This document shows positions 42,061-50,126 of a stretch of DNA of 64,000 nucleotides, piece after piece. The number at the start of each line of letters is the position of its first letter. Positions within the stretch are counted from its first letter, which is position 1. The translations under genes were made by a program, and so were the position numbers. This DNA is from Streptomyces sp. HUAS CB01. Lineage in GTDB: Bacteria; Actinomycetota; Actinomycetes; Streptomycetales; Streptomycetaceae. The stretch spans positions 5,104,001-5,168,000 of the forward strand of contig NZ_CP129137.1 of the NCBI RefSeq assembly GCF_030406905.1, given 5' to 3'. The notes under the pieces were generated by a model. It did not search any database, had not been told where the DNA came from, and saw nothing but the letters and a program-made list of their open reading frames with translations.

Positions 42061-42383
42061 ACGCGCACCCAGGCACCGTCGACCGTCCCCTCACGCACGA
42101 CCCCCAGAAGCAGGCCCCGATGACCTCTTCCACCAGCGAGCCGTCCGGCTCCGCGACCTCAGACGTCACCACCATCGGCGCGAACGCCTCGCGTCAGAAC
42201 AGGACCCGTGAAATGCAACTCATCCCAGAAGCCCTGGCCCGTGCGCATATGCACGAGCGCCTGCGGGAAGCCGACGCGGAGCGCCGGGCCCAGCGCCTGG
42301 CGACCGCTCGGCGGATGCAGCGGCGTGCCGAGCGCGCGTCCCTGCGCGCCCGCCGCGCGCTGGCCATGGCCGTCATGCAGTAA
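42057..42383 (+). CDS. Basic small protein coupled to wblC
   Basis: ATG 42057 overlaps the wblC stop (ATGA), so translation is probably coupled. The 108-aa product has a Ser/Thr-rich first half and an Arg/Ala-rich helical second half (MQLIPEALARAHMHERLREA, then RRMQRRAERASLRARRALAM), likely a coiled coil or nucleic-acid-binding helix. The second half is what I recall as conserved in Streptomyces; an internal ATG at 42213 would give just that 56-residue part, and I cannot decide between them. It may be a ribosome- or RNA-associated helper of the WblC response, which is only a guess from position. The operon ends at the perfect hairpin 42446-42478. Confidence 0.65.
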   Translation: MNAHPGTVDRPLTHDPQKQAPMTSSTSEPSGSATSDVTTIGANASRQNRTREMQLIPEALARAHMHERLREADAERRAQRLATARRMQRRAERASLRARRALAMAVMQ

Positions 42384-42445
42384 CCAGGCCGTCAGGCCGC
42401 CGTCCGACGACGCCGGCCCGGCCGTCCGCACTCATCAGCGCCTCT

Positions 42446-42478
42446 CGCGGGGGCCGGTCCGAGGGACCGGCCCCCGCG
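42446..42478 (+). terminator. Terminator of wblC operon
   Basis: Perfect 15-bp arms (42446-42460, 42464-42478) with a GAG loop. Confidence 0.85.
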
Positions 42479-42511
42479 GTGCGTTGCCCTCTCCCGCACG
42501 CCCTACGGGGT

Positions 42512-42517
42512 TATCGT
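42512..42517 (+). promoter_or_regulatory. Candidate -10 of a leaderless promoter (65-aa gene)
   Basis: TATCGT is 6 nt before GTG 42524 (3 nt before the alternative GTG 42521); it supports 42524. Confidence 0.5.
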
Positions 42518-42523
42518 CACGTG

Positions 42524-42721
42524 GTGGACGAACAGACTCATCACCCTGCGCAGCCGGGTGCCGAGAACGTCGTGTGTTCCCGGTGCGGCGCGGTCGCCGA
42601 CGGCACTCCTCCCACCTGGACCTGCTCCGTCGAGAACGGGCGGCGGCACTACTTCTGCGAGGAGTGCGCACGCGCCAATATCAGGGCCATCGAGGGGCGG
42701 CTCGACTCGTCCTGGTGGTGA
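42524..42721 (+). CDS. Small zinc-ribbon-like protein
   Basis: A 65-aa protein with four cysteines arranged as two knuckles: VVCSRCGAVADG and, after TWTCSVENGRR, FCEECARAN; it ends with the unusual IEGRLDSSWW. The CxxC...CxxC spacing predicts one zinc site. The start is GTG 42524 preceded by TATCGT with no ribosome site. Conserved in Streptomyces as I remember it, with no known role; small zinc ribbons commonly bind RNA polymerase, ribosomes or other proteins. It converges on the ABC1 kinase gene, separated by a GC hairpin around 42762-42795. Confidence 0.75.
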   Translation: MDEQTHHPAQPGAENVVCSRCGAVADGTPPTWTCSVENGRRHYFCEECARANIRAIEGRLDSSWW

Positions 42722-42820
42722 ACGCCCCTCCGGCCGGGCGCCGTGCTCCCGGCCGGACGCCCACGCCCCCGGCCGACCGGAGGCCGGGGGGCGTGCCGCG
42801 TCCGACCGGACGGGAAAGGG

Positions 42821-44236
42821 TCAGGCCTCCGCCACCATGCCGCCGGCCACGGCCTCCGCGTCGGCCTCGGTGTCGATGCCGCTCTCGGCGCCCGCCAGGA
42901 AACCGGGCAGCCAGGACTCCAGTTCGTCCCGCAGCCGCACGGTCGCGTTCAGCTGGCACAGCACGCCTATCGTGCTCAACGTCACACGATGGATCAGCAG
43001 ATAGGCCGGCGGCAGATTGAGCTGTTTGCCCAACTGGTGCGCGGGAGAACGGGGATCGGCTATCCGTGCCGCCTGGGTCCGCATCCAGCCGCGGGAGAAG
43101 GTGAACCGGTCCGCATCCGCGGGTTCGATGATCGGCAGCAGATACTCCAGCACCGCGTCCGGGTCGAGGTCGATCGACTCCTTGACGAAGCCCTCCTCGC
43201 ACAGGACCCCGTAGACCGCCTCGGCCTCTCCCTCCAGCGTCATCCGGAGCGAGTCGCCGATGGTCCTGGGCAGTCCGCCGGGCAGCCGGTCCACCGTGCC
43301 GAAGTCCAGCACACCGAGCCGCCATTCGGCCGGATCCCCTTCGCCCTCCGCCGCATCGGCGGCGGGCAGCAGCCGGAAGTTCCCGGGGTGCGGGTCGGCG
43401 TGCAGCAGGCCCGTCCGGGCGGGGCCGGAGAACAGGAAGCGGGCCAGCAGCTGGCCGGCACGGTCGCGCTGCTCCTGCGTACCGCCGCTGATCACCTCTG
43501 CCAGCGGTGTCCCGTCGATCCACTCGGTGACCAGCACCTGGTCGGCCTGGTGCACCACATCGGGCACCACCACGTCGGGGTCGCCCGCGAACTCCGCCGC
43601 GTGCTCCCGCTGGGCCTGGGCCTCCAACTCGTAGTCCAGCTCCTCCGAGACCCGGTCGTGGAGCTCGGCGATCAGCGGCTTGATGTCCATGCCCGGGATG
43701 AGCGGCCCCAGCAGCCTGGCGAAGCGGCTCAACTGGGACAGGTCCGAGAGCAGCGCCTCGCCCGCTCCCGGGTACTGGACCTTCACCGCGACCTCGCGCC
43801 CGTCGTGCCAGACCGCGCGGTGGACCTGGCCGATGGACGCGGCGGCCGCCGGTTTGTCCTCGAACTCCAGGAAGAGCTCGCGCCAGTCCTCGCCCAGCCG
43901 CTCCGCAAGCGCCTCGTGGACCGTGCGCGTCGGCATCGGGGGCGCGGCGTCCTGAAGCTTCGTCAGTGCGGCCCGGTAGGGCCCGGCCACCTCCTCGGGC
44001 AGGGCCGACTCGAAGACGGACAGCGCCTGCCCGAACTTCATCGCACCGCCCTTCAGCTCGCCGAGCACCTTGAACAACTGCTCCGCCGTGCGCTGTTGCA
44101 GCTCTCGCGCCACGATCTCCGCTGACTTGCCGCCGATCCGCTTGCCCAGCCCCCATGTGGCACGGCCGGCGAAGCTCAGTGGCAGAGCGGCCAACTTGGC
44201 CGTACGGGTGACCGCCTTCCGGGGAAGATCAGACAT
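42821..44236 (-). CDS. ABC1/UbiB family atypical kinase
   Basis: A 471-aa protein of the ABC1/ADCK/UbiB family. The family-specific KxGQ motif appears as GGAMKFGQALS, the Ala-rich nucleotide loop as AAAASIGQVHRAVW, the invariant Lys in VAVKVQYPG, the catalytic loop as LLHADPHPGNF and the metal loop as GVLDFGTVDRL. In other organisms ABC1 proteins support isoprenoid-quinone biosynthesis as ATPases; actinomycetes use menaquinone, so the target here is uncertain. ATG 44236 overlaps the stop of the ThiF-like gene (ATGTCTGA), so the two are coupled. The mycobacterial homologue lies beside whiB7 (Rv3197, from memory), as here. Confidence 0.93.
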   Translation of the reverse strand: MSDLPRKAVTRTAKLAALPLSFAGRATWGLGKRIGGKSAEIVARELQQRTAEQLFKVLGELKGGAMKFGQALSVFESALPEEVAGPYRAALTKLQDAAPPMPTRTVHEALAERLGEDWRELFLEFEDKPAAAASIGQVHRAVWHDGREVAVKVQYPGAGEALLSDLSQLSRFARLLGPLIPGMDIKPLIAELHDRVSEELDYELEAQAQREHAAEFAGDPDVVVPDVVHQADQVLVTEWIDGTPLAEVISGGTQEQRDRAGQLLARFLFSGPARTGLLHADPHPGNFRLLPAADAAEGEGDPAEWRLGVLDFGTVDRLPGGLPRTIGDSLRMTLEGEAEAVYGVLCEEGFVKESIDLDPDAVLEYLLPIIEPADADRFTFSRGWMRTQAARIADPRSPAHQLGKQLNLPPAYLLIHRVTLSTIGVLCQLNATVRLRDELESWLPGFLAGAESGIDTEADAEAVAGGMVAEA

Positions 44237-45455
44237 GCGCCCCTCCAATTCCCAGCTGCCGTGCCGAGTCCGCCATCTGGCACTGCTCCGTCGACGCTGA
44301 TACCCGGGTCATTGTGTCGTGCGGCGTTCCCGCCCCCGAGGCGCGCTCCCCCTCAGTCTGCCCAGCGGCCCCGCAGGGGCAGTCCGGATGGGCCCGGATC
44401 TGCCGCGATCGCCACTCGAGCAGCGGCATCGACAGTTCCCAGCGCGCCCCAGTGCCGGCGGGCAGTTCACCGTCCAGGAACGACAGGGCGTGCGAGGCGG
44501 CCAAGCCGGCGACCGTCGTGGCGAGCCCGAGGTCGCACGGCCCCGGGCCCGAAACCCGGTGGCGGGGGGTCCGCCACTGGGCCGTCATTCTCGGCCACAC
44601 CGGATCCCGGTCGGCCCGCCGCAGCGCCAGACAGTTCGCGCACGCCGAGCCCCCGGGCAGCACCAGAGGACCCACCACGCCGGACGCCTCGACAACACCC
44701 GCGTACAGATGGGGAGTCCCGGTGGTCATCCAGTCCTCGGCGGTCCCCGGATCCGGCACGTACGCCGCGAGGCCGTCGCGCGGCGCGACGATCACCAAGG
44801 AGAGCGGAGGGGGCTCCGGTGGTCCGCCCTCGGGCCGACGCGGCGTTCGCCGCGCCCTGCTCGGGGCGGACCGGCGCACGAGCTGCTGCGCGACCACGGA
44901 CCTGCGCTCACCCACGGCCTCCGCGGGCACCCCGCCCGGCGCCACGTCCCACGGCTCCACGCGCCCTCCGTCGAGCACCTCCACCTGACCCACCCCGGAG
45001 GCGGACAGCACGGCCGCCAGCGTCGCACCGACCCGGCCCGCGCCCCGCACCTGTACCCGCATCGCGCCGCGGGCGGCCAACCGGGCCGCCCCGCCGCCCG
45101 GTTCGGGATGGACCACCGACAGCGACGCCAGGTCGGGGCGCAGCCGTTCGTACGCTGCCGTCCGTTTCCGCAGCGCGGCCGCCGTCGGCCCGCCGCCCGT
45201 CACGTCGTCCACCAGGCCCGCCTCCGCCAGCCGCTCCAGCAACGCGTCGACATGGCCGTCGGGCAGTCCTATGGCCCGGGCCTCCTGGCGCAGCCGGGGC
45301 AGCCCCCGCGTACCGTCGAACAGCGACAGCAGGCTGCCGGTCGCCGTGTCGACCGGCCCCATCACCACGGCATGCGCCGCCGTCACCCCGAACTGCACAT
45401 AACGCAGGTCCCGCCATGCCTGCCGAAGCGCAGGCTTCACCACCGGATGCATCAT
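44229..45455 (-). CDS. ThiF/E1-like protein
   Basis: A 408-aa protein. The N-terminal third (VVKPALRQAWRDLRYVQFGV, then PRLRQEARAIGLPDGHVDALL) looks like a winged-helix or leader-binding module; the middle has a Rossmann motif VQVRGAGRVGATLAAVL and VEVLDGGRVEPWD as in ThiF/MoeB E1 proteins; later come CANCLALRRADRDPVWP and a CPCG pair, possible zinc ligands. The catalytic Cys region of true E1 enzymes is not clear. Such proteins activate small carriers or act as docking partners in peptide modification (TOMM) systems, but no precursor or YcaO is nearby. Start ATG 45455 or 45452. It is translationally coupled to the ABC1 kinase gene. Confidence 0.78.
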   Translation of the reverse strand: MMHPVVKPALRQAWRDLRYVQFGVTAAHAVVMGPVDTATGSLLSLFDGTRGLPRLRQEARAIGLPDGHVDALLERLAEAGLVDDVTGGGPTAAALRKRTAAYERLRPDLASLSVVHPEPGGGAARLAARGAMRVQVRGAGRVGATLAAVLSASGVGQVEVLDGGRVEPWDVAPGGVPAEAVGERRSVVAQQLVRRSAPSRARRTPRRPEGGPPEPPPLSLVIVAPRDGLAAYVPDPGTAEDWMTTGTPHLYAGVVEASGVVGPLVLPGGSACANCLALRRADRDPVWPRMTAQWRTPRHRVSGPGPCDLGLATTVAGLAASHALSFLDGELPAGTGARWELSMPLLEWRSRQIRAHPDCPCGAAGQTEGERASGAGTPHDTMTRVSASTEQCQMADSARQLGIGGAHV

Positions 45456-45601
45456 CCGCCCCCGTTCGTACACCGTTCCGTCCGCGCTCGGTTCACGCTC
45501 CGTACGCGTTCCGCCCGTTCACCGGTCCCACCGGCACCGAATCCGGCGAGCCCTTTCCGTACGGCATCAGAATGCCCGTCATCGCCGGCCGGCGGAAAAA
45601 G

Positions 45602-45610
45602 TTGTCCACA
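45602..45610 (+). promoter_or_regulatory. Perfect DnaA box
   Basis: TTGTCCACA, the Streptomyces consensus, in the 269-bp divergent gap between the ThiF-like and M48 genes. The gap contains no gene that I can support. Confidence 0.55.
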
Positions 45611-45712
45611 GGTGTGGGGCATTAGTCGTTCAAATGGTGCTCCCTGTTCCGTGGATCAAGCCCGCGCCCGTCCCGGGGCCGCCCGGGGCGGGACTTCCCC
45701 TGCTCCAGCGGG

Positions 45713-45718
45713 TAACGT
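45713..45718 (+). promoter_or_regulatory. Candidate -10 of a leaderless promoter (M48 gene)
   Basis: TAACGT ends 6 nt before GTG 45725. Confidence 0.5.
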
Positions 45719-45724
45719 CGGGGC

Positions 45725-46321
45725 GTGTCCGCCGACCGACCGCTCCGCACCCGGAGTCAGCAGCGCAGCACGACCGCCCAGCCGTCCCACCACTCCGCGA
45801 CGAGCGCGGTCGAGGTCCGCCGCAGTGCCAGGCGCCGCAGAACGGTCTCCGCGTACCGGGACGGCGACCGCACCGTGGTGCTCATCCCGGCCCGGATGTC
45901 CGAGGCGGAGGAGCAGCGCTGGGTGACGGTGATGCTGGACAAGCTCGCGGCCCAGGAGAGCAGGCGGACACTCGGCGACGGGGAACTGGCGGAACGCGCG
46001 CGGCGGCTGTCCGAGCAGTACCTGGACGGGCGCGCCAGGCCGGCGTCGGTGCGCTGGGTGACCAACCAGAACACCCGCTGGGGTTCCTGCACCCCCGCCG
46101 AGGGCAGCATCCGTCTGTCGCACCGGCTGAAGGGCATGCCGGAGTACGTCGTGGACTACGTGCTCCTCCACGAGCTCGCCCACCTCCTGGTCCCGGGCCA
46201 CGGGCCCCGCTTCTGGCGGCTCCTGGAGCCCTACCCGCGCACCGAGCGCGCCCGCGGCTACCTCGAGGGCGTGGTCGCCGCGGACCGACTGCCCCATCTG
46301 CCGGCCGCCCGCGCCGAGTGA
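45725..46321 (+). CDS. YgjP/WLM-type (M48-like) metallopeptidase
   Basis: A 198-aa protein matching the YgjP-like/DUF45 group of zinc metallopeptidases. Key signatures: VRWVTNQNTRWGSCTPAEGS (the conserved RWGSC), VVDYVLLHELAHLLVPGHGP with the HExxH zinc site (HELAH) and a third His six residues later, and FWRLLEPYPRTERARGYL. The N-terminus is Ser/Arg-rich with a REP-like strand pair (VEVRRSARRRRTVSAYRDG). GTG 45725 sits 6 nt after TAACGT. No signal peptide, so cytoplasmic. Homologues are often linked to type I restriction systems, but none is present here; the substrate is unknown. Confidence 0.88.
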   Translation: MSADRPLRTRSQQRSTTAQPSHHSATSAVEVRRSARRRRTVSAYRDGDRTVVLIPARMSEAEEQRWVTVMLDKLAAQESRRTLGDGELAERARRLSEQYLDGRARPASVRWVTNQNTRWGSCTPAEGSIRLSHRLKGMPEYVVDYVLLHELAHLLVPGHGPRFWRLLEPYPRTERARGYLEGVVAADRLPHLPAARAE

Positions 46322-46432
46322 GTTTCACCGATCCTGTACCGAATGCGTCCCGGCTTGGCTCAATGTCGCCGCAAGCCGTTAGCCTGGCGCGACGCAATCG
46401 CATTTCGTCGGGATGGGGGACGGTCGTTACGC

Positions 46433-48043
46433 ATGGCCAGGGAATTCCAACGCGGCCACAAGGCCAAGATCAGTGATCTGACACCGGGGACCGATCTGTA
46501 CGTGGGTGTGCAGATCTCCGCTCCCGGGCTGACCTTCGACATCAGCTGCTTCGGTCTCGACGCCAACGAGCAGCTCTCGGACGACCGCTATTTCATCTTC
46601 TTCAATCAGCCGAAATCGCCCGAGGAGTCCGTCCAGCTGCTCGGTGCGCAGGCCGGCGACACGGAGTCGTTCCGCGTCACGCTGGACCGGGTTCCGGCAC
46701 ACATCCACAAGCTGTCGTTCACCGCGACCATCGACGGCGCCGGTCAGATGTCGCAGATCGGCCCCGGCTACATCCGGATCGTCGCGGGCGGCGAGGAAGT
46801 CGTCCGCTACGCCTTCACCGGCTCGGAGTTCTCCACCGAACGTGCCGTGATGCTGGGCGACTTCTACCTCAAGGACGTCTGGCGGTTCGCCGCCGTCGGC
46901 CAGGGGTTCGACGGCGGCCTCGACGCGCTGCTGAAGAACTTCGGCGGTGAGGTGGCCGAGGAGGAGCCCGCTCCGCAGCAGCCGCAGCAGGGTGTGCCCG
47001 GGTTCGCCCCGCCGGCCGCCCCGGCCGTCCCTGCGCCCGCCCCCTCGTTCGGCGTTCCCGCGGCGCCCCCGGCCCCGCAGGCTCCTCAGGCGCCCCAGCC
47101 GGCTCCCGCGTTCGGCGCGCCTGCGGCGGCCCCCGCCCCCGCCCCGCAGATGCACGCGGCGCCCACGATCGCGGCCCCGATGACGCCTCCCGCCGGCACG
47201 GTGCCGCCCCAGGCGCCGCCGTCGCCGTACGGACAGCCGCAGCAGCCGCAGTTCGGGCAGGTCCCGGGTCAGCCGCCGGGGCAGGTGCCCGCGGCGCCGG
47301 CCCCCTACGGCCAGCAGCCCGCCCCGTACGGCGGTCCCGGGGCGGCGCCGCAGGGTGTTCCCCAGGGCGCCCCGCAGGCCGGCGCCGGCCTCCAGGCGGC
47401 CCTCCAGCCGTACAAGGAGCTGCCCACCGGCCAGCGGTGGACCCCGCAGAACCAGCAGCTCATGCGGGTCGACCTGGCCATGGGCGGCACGCCCGTGCTC
47501 GCCCGCCAGGGCAGCATGGTGATGTACCAGGGCAAGGTCGACTTCGGCTACAAGGGCGCCGGCTTCTCCGGCCGGATCGTCGGCAACGCCACGGGCCAGG
47601 AGATGCAGCTGATGCGCTGCAGCGGCCGCGGTCAGGTCTTCCTCGCCGAGGGCGGCGCGCATCTGCACCCCGTCGAGCTCCAGGGGGACGCGATCTGCGT
47701 CTCCGCGGAGAACGTGCTCGCCTTCGACGAGTCGCTGCAGCACGAGGTCCGCCGTATCGAGGGGCACGGCATTCCCGGCGGTGCGCTGTTCACGATGCAG
47801 TTCCAGGGCACCGGCACGGTCGTCGTCAAGACCCACGGCATCCCGGTGGTGCTCCCGGTGACGCCCACCACGTTCGCCGACTCCAACGCCGTGGTGGCCT
47901 GGTCGGCGGCCTCCCAGGTGATCCTCTCCAGCCAGGTGCGACTGCGCCGCAACGCCTACCCGGGCCACAGCGGAGAGACCGTGAACCTCCAGTTCCGGGG
48001 CGCCCCCGGCAACTTCATCGTCGTCCAGCCCTACGAGGTCTGA
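46433..48043 (+). CDS. TerD-AIM24 fusion protein
   Basis: A 536-aa two-domain protein. Residues 1-185 are a TerD/CABP domain: MAREFQRGHKAKISDLTPG, TFDISCFGLDANEQLSDDRYFIFFNQ (the calcium-binding Asp cluster) and GGEEVVRYAFTGSEFSTERA. Residues 190-345 form a Pro/Ala/Gln linker. Residues 350-536 are an AIM24-type beta-barrel with VLARQGSMVMYQGKVDFG, LMRCSGRGQVFLAEGG and FVVVQP-like IVVQPYEV at the end. TerD proteins belong to tellurite/stress-response membrane-associated assemblies; bacterial AIM24 proteins are of unknown role. ATG 46433 has GGGGGACGG upstream. It is followed by two single-domain AIM24 genes, suggesting a three-protein complex. Confidence 0.9.
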   Translation: MAREFQRGHKAKISDLTPGTDLYVGVQISAPGLTFDISCFGLDANEQLSDDRYFIFFNQPKSPEESVQLLGAQAGDTESFRVTLDRVPAHIHKLSFTATIDGAGQMSQIGPGYIRIVAGGEEVVRYAFTGSEFSTERAVMLGDFYLKDVWRFAAVGQGFDGGLDALLKNFGGEVAEEEPAPQQPQQGVPGFAPPAAPAVPAPAPSFGVPAAPPAPQAPQAPQPAPAFGAPAAAPAPAPQMHAAPTIAAPMTPPAGTVPPQAPPSPYGQPQQPQFGQVPGQPPGQVPAAPAPYGQQPAPYGGPGAAPQGVPQGAPQAGAGLQAALQPYKELPTGQRWTPQNQQLMRVDLAMGGTPVLARQGSMVMYQGKVDFGYKGAGFSGRIVGNATGQEMQLMRCSGRGQVFLAEGGAHLHPVELQGDAICVSAENVLAFDESLQHEVRRIEGHGIPGGALFTMQFQGTGTVVVKTHGIPVVLPVTPTTFADSNAVVAWSAASQVILSSQVRLRRNAYPGHSGETVNLQFRGAPGNFIVVQPYEV

Positions 48044-48056
48044 GGGAGCCCGGAGA

Positions 48057-48737
48057 ATGAACCAGCAACTCGCGGGCTTTGCCCCGACGCCCGTGGTGGC
48101 CCGGATGGAGAACCACGGCCGCACGATGCTCAAGGTCGCCATGGCCTCGGGCCAGGACCTGTACGCACGTGCCGGTTCGATGGTCGCCTACGAGGGCTTC
48201 GTCCAGTACGAGCCGAACCCGCCCGCCGTCCGGCAGATCGCCGGCCAGTGGGTCACCGGCGAGGGCGCGCCCATCATGAAGTGCTCTGGTGACGGGCTCC
48301 TCTACCTGGCCGACTACGGCGCCGACGTCGTGGTCATCAACCTCAACAACGACTCGATCTCGGTCAACGGCACCAATCTGCTCGCCTTCGACGCCCATCT
48401 GCAGTGGGGCGTCGAGCGGGTCAAGGGCCTCGCCAAGTTCGCCGGCCAGGGGCTGTGGAACGTCACGGTCGCGGGCACCGGATGGGTCGCGCTCACCTCG
48501 CGCGGCACACCGATCGTCGTCGACTGCGGCCGCGGCGAGGACGAGACCTACGTCGACCCGGACGCCCTGGTCGCCTGGTCGCCGAACCTGAAGGTGAAGG
48601 GCAAGCGCAGCTTCAAGGCCTCCTCCCTCATCGGGCGGGGCAGTGGAGAGGCCTACCAGATGGCCTTCTCGGGCCAGGGCATCGTCGTCGTACAGCCGAG
48701 TGAGGACAGCACCGACCGCCTGCGCGTCCGGGGCTGA
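48057..48737 (+). CDS. AIM24 family protein
   Basis: A 226-aa single-domain AIM24 protein with the family's repeated beta-strand pattern: MLKVAMASGQDLYARAGSMV, APIMKCSGDGLLYLADYG, VSVNGTNLLAF-like ISVNGTNLLAFDAHLQW, LTSRGTPIVVD and the C-terminal GIVVVQPSE. The start ATG 48057 follows GGAG by about 7 nt and the gene lies 13 bp after the TerD-AIM24 fusion, so they are in one operon. No signal peptide or membrane segment. Named after a yeast mitochondrial inner-membrane organiser; no established bacterial function. Its divergence from the neighbouring AIM24 copies suggests distinct subunits. Confidence 0.9.
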   Translation: MNQQLAGFAPTPVVARMENHGRTMLKVAMASGQDLYARAGSMVAYEGFVQYEPNPPAVRQIAGQWVTGEGAPIMKCSGDGLLYLADYGADVVVINLNNDSISVNGTNLLAFDAHLQWGVERVKGLAKFAGQGLWNVTVAGTGWVALTSRGTPIVVDCGRGEDETYVDPDALVAWSPNLKVKGKRSFKASSLIGRGSGEAYQMAFSGQGIVVVQPSEDSTDRLRVRG

Positions 48738-48756
48738 GGGGGAGCGAGAACACACC

Positions 48757-49512
48757 ATGCAGAGCCCGCTTTTCAGCCACGCGGAACAGCAGTCCCAGGA
48801 GCGCTACGTCGTGCAGAACCCGCAGCTCCTGCGGGTCGCGCTCACCGGCCACGACGACGTCCTCGCCCGCAAGGGCGCGATGGTCGCCTACCAGGGACTG
48901 ATCGACTTCGACGGCGAGTACCAGTCGAGGAGCCAGCGCAACGCCCGTGCGCGCACCGGCGAGGGCCTCGACCTGATGCGCTGCTCGGGGCAGGGGACGG
49001 TCTACTTCGCCAACCTCGCGCAGTACGTCCACGTGGTGGACGTGGACCAGGACGGCATGACGGTCGACAGCGCCTACGTGCTGGCGCTGGACTCCGCGCT
49101 GCACACGGAGGTCATCGCCGTGGACAGCCAGTACGGCATCTCCGGCTCCGGGAAGTACCAGCTCAACATCTCGGGCCGGGGCAAGGTCGCGCTGATGACC
49201 TCGGGGCAGCCGCTGATGATGCAGGTCACCCCGGACAAGTACGTCAACGTGGACGCGGACGCGATCGTCGCCTGGTCCTCCTCGCTGCGGGTGCAGATGC
49301 AGGCGCAGACCCACTCCACCGGGGTCTGGCGGCGCCGGGGCAACACGGGAGAGGGCTGGGAGCTCAGCTTCCTCGGGCAGGGGTTCGCCCTCGTCCAGCC
49401 CAGTGAGGTCCTGCCGCCGCAGAACGCCCAGATCGGGCAGGGCGCACGGGCCCAGTTCGGCATGGGCCAGCACGGATCCCACAGCCAGAACCAGAACAAC
49501 GTCTGGAACTGA
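48757..49512 (+). CDS. AIM24 family protein
   Basis: A 251-aa AIM24 protein, third in the operon. It has VLARKGAMVAYQGLIDFDG, LMRCSGQGTVYFANLAQ, LNISGRGKVALMTSGQP and GQGFALVQPSEV, then a Gln/Gly/Asn-rich tail ending NNVWN. ATG 48757 has GAGGGGGAGCGAG upstream and lies 19 bp after the previous stop. Its strand sequence is closer to the AIM24 part of the TerD fusion (both have LMRCSG) than to the middle gene. Cytoplasmic by sequence. The operon ends in the hairpin at 49529-49560. Confidence 0.9.
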   Translation: MQSPLFSHAEQQSQERYVVQNPQLLRVALTGHDDVLARKGAMVAYQGLIDFDGEYQSRSQRNARARTGEGLDLMRCSGQGTVYFANLAQYVHVVDVDQDGMTVDSAYVLALDSALHTEVIAVDSQYGISGSGKYQLNISGRGKVALMTSGQPLMMQVTPDKYVNVDADAIVAWSSSLRVQMQAQTHSTGVWRRRGNTGEGWELSFLGQGFALVQPSEVLPPQNAQIGQGARAQFGMGQHGSHSQNQNNVWN

Positions 49513-49528
49513 GCACCCGACGAAAGGT

Positions 49529-49560
49529 CAGGGGCCGTCCGCGACTGCGGACCGCCCCTG
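49529..49560. terminator. Hairpin after AIM24 operon
   Basis: Arms of 14 bp with one internal mismatch (49529-49542 and 49547-49560), between the AIM24 operon and the convergent Nudix gene. Confidence 0.7.
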
Positions 49561-49601
49561 GCCGTGCGGGCATGTCGTCGAGGCCCGGTCCGGGGTCCTC
49601 G

Positions 49602-50126
49602 TCAGAGCCGGGCGCGGGTCCGCTCCAGCAGACGCACGACTGACGCGTCGGCGACCTCCGCCACCTCCGCATAGCCGAACCACCGCAGATCGAGCGACTC
49701 GTCGCTGATCGCCGGGGCCGCGTCCGGCGCCGCCAGCGCGGCGTACTGCACATCCAGGTGCCAGTGGCACGGCGCCGGGATCGCATGCCGGTCCAGCGTC
49801 ACGGGACCGCCCGGCAGCAGCGTCAGCCCGGCGATGCCCGACTCCTCGGTCGCCTCGCGCAGCGCCGCGTCCGCGAGTGCGGCGTCACCGGGCTCGCAGT
49901 GGCCGCCCATCTGCAGCCACATGCCCAGCTTCCTGTGCAGGGTCAGCAGCACCCGCTCGCGCGCCGGGTCCACCACCAGCGCGCTGGCCGTGAGATGCCC
50001 GGCCTCGCACGCCTTCCACATGCCGTCGGGATGGTCCGCCAGATGGTCCAGATACGTCCGGCGAAGCTCTTCCTGCCCGCCGTCGTAGTCCTTGAGGACG
50101 CGGACCGCGTCGTCGTACAGGCTCAC
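49602..50126 (-). CDS. Nudix hydrolase
   Basis: A 174-aa Nudix-fold protein. The box region is MGGHCEPGDAALADAALREATEESGI; compared with G-x5-E-x7-REUxEExGU it keeps the REATEESGI half but has Asp (CEPGD) where the first Glu of the box usually lies. N-terminal helices (VSLYDDAVRVLKDYDGG) precede the fold. GTG 50126 overlaps the stop of the zincin-like gene as GTGA, so translation is coupled. The substrate is unknown; a housekeeping pyrophosphohydrolase is likely. The partnership with a DUF2342 gene is unusual enough to note. Confidence 0.9.
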   Translation of the reverse strand: MSLYDDAVRVLKDYDGGQEELRRTYLDHLADHPDGMWKACEAGHLTASALVVDPARERVLLTLHRKLGMWLQMGGHCEPGDAALADAALREATEESGIAGLTLLPGGPVTLDRHAIPAPCHWHLDVQYAALAAPDAAPAISDESLDLRWFGYAEVAEVADASVVRLLERTRARL

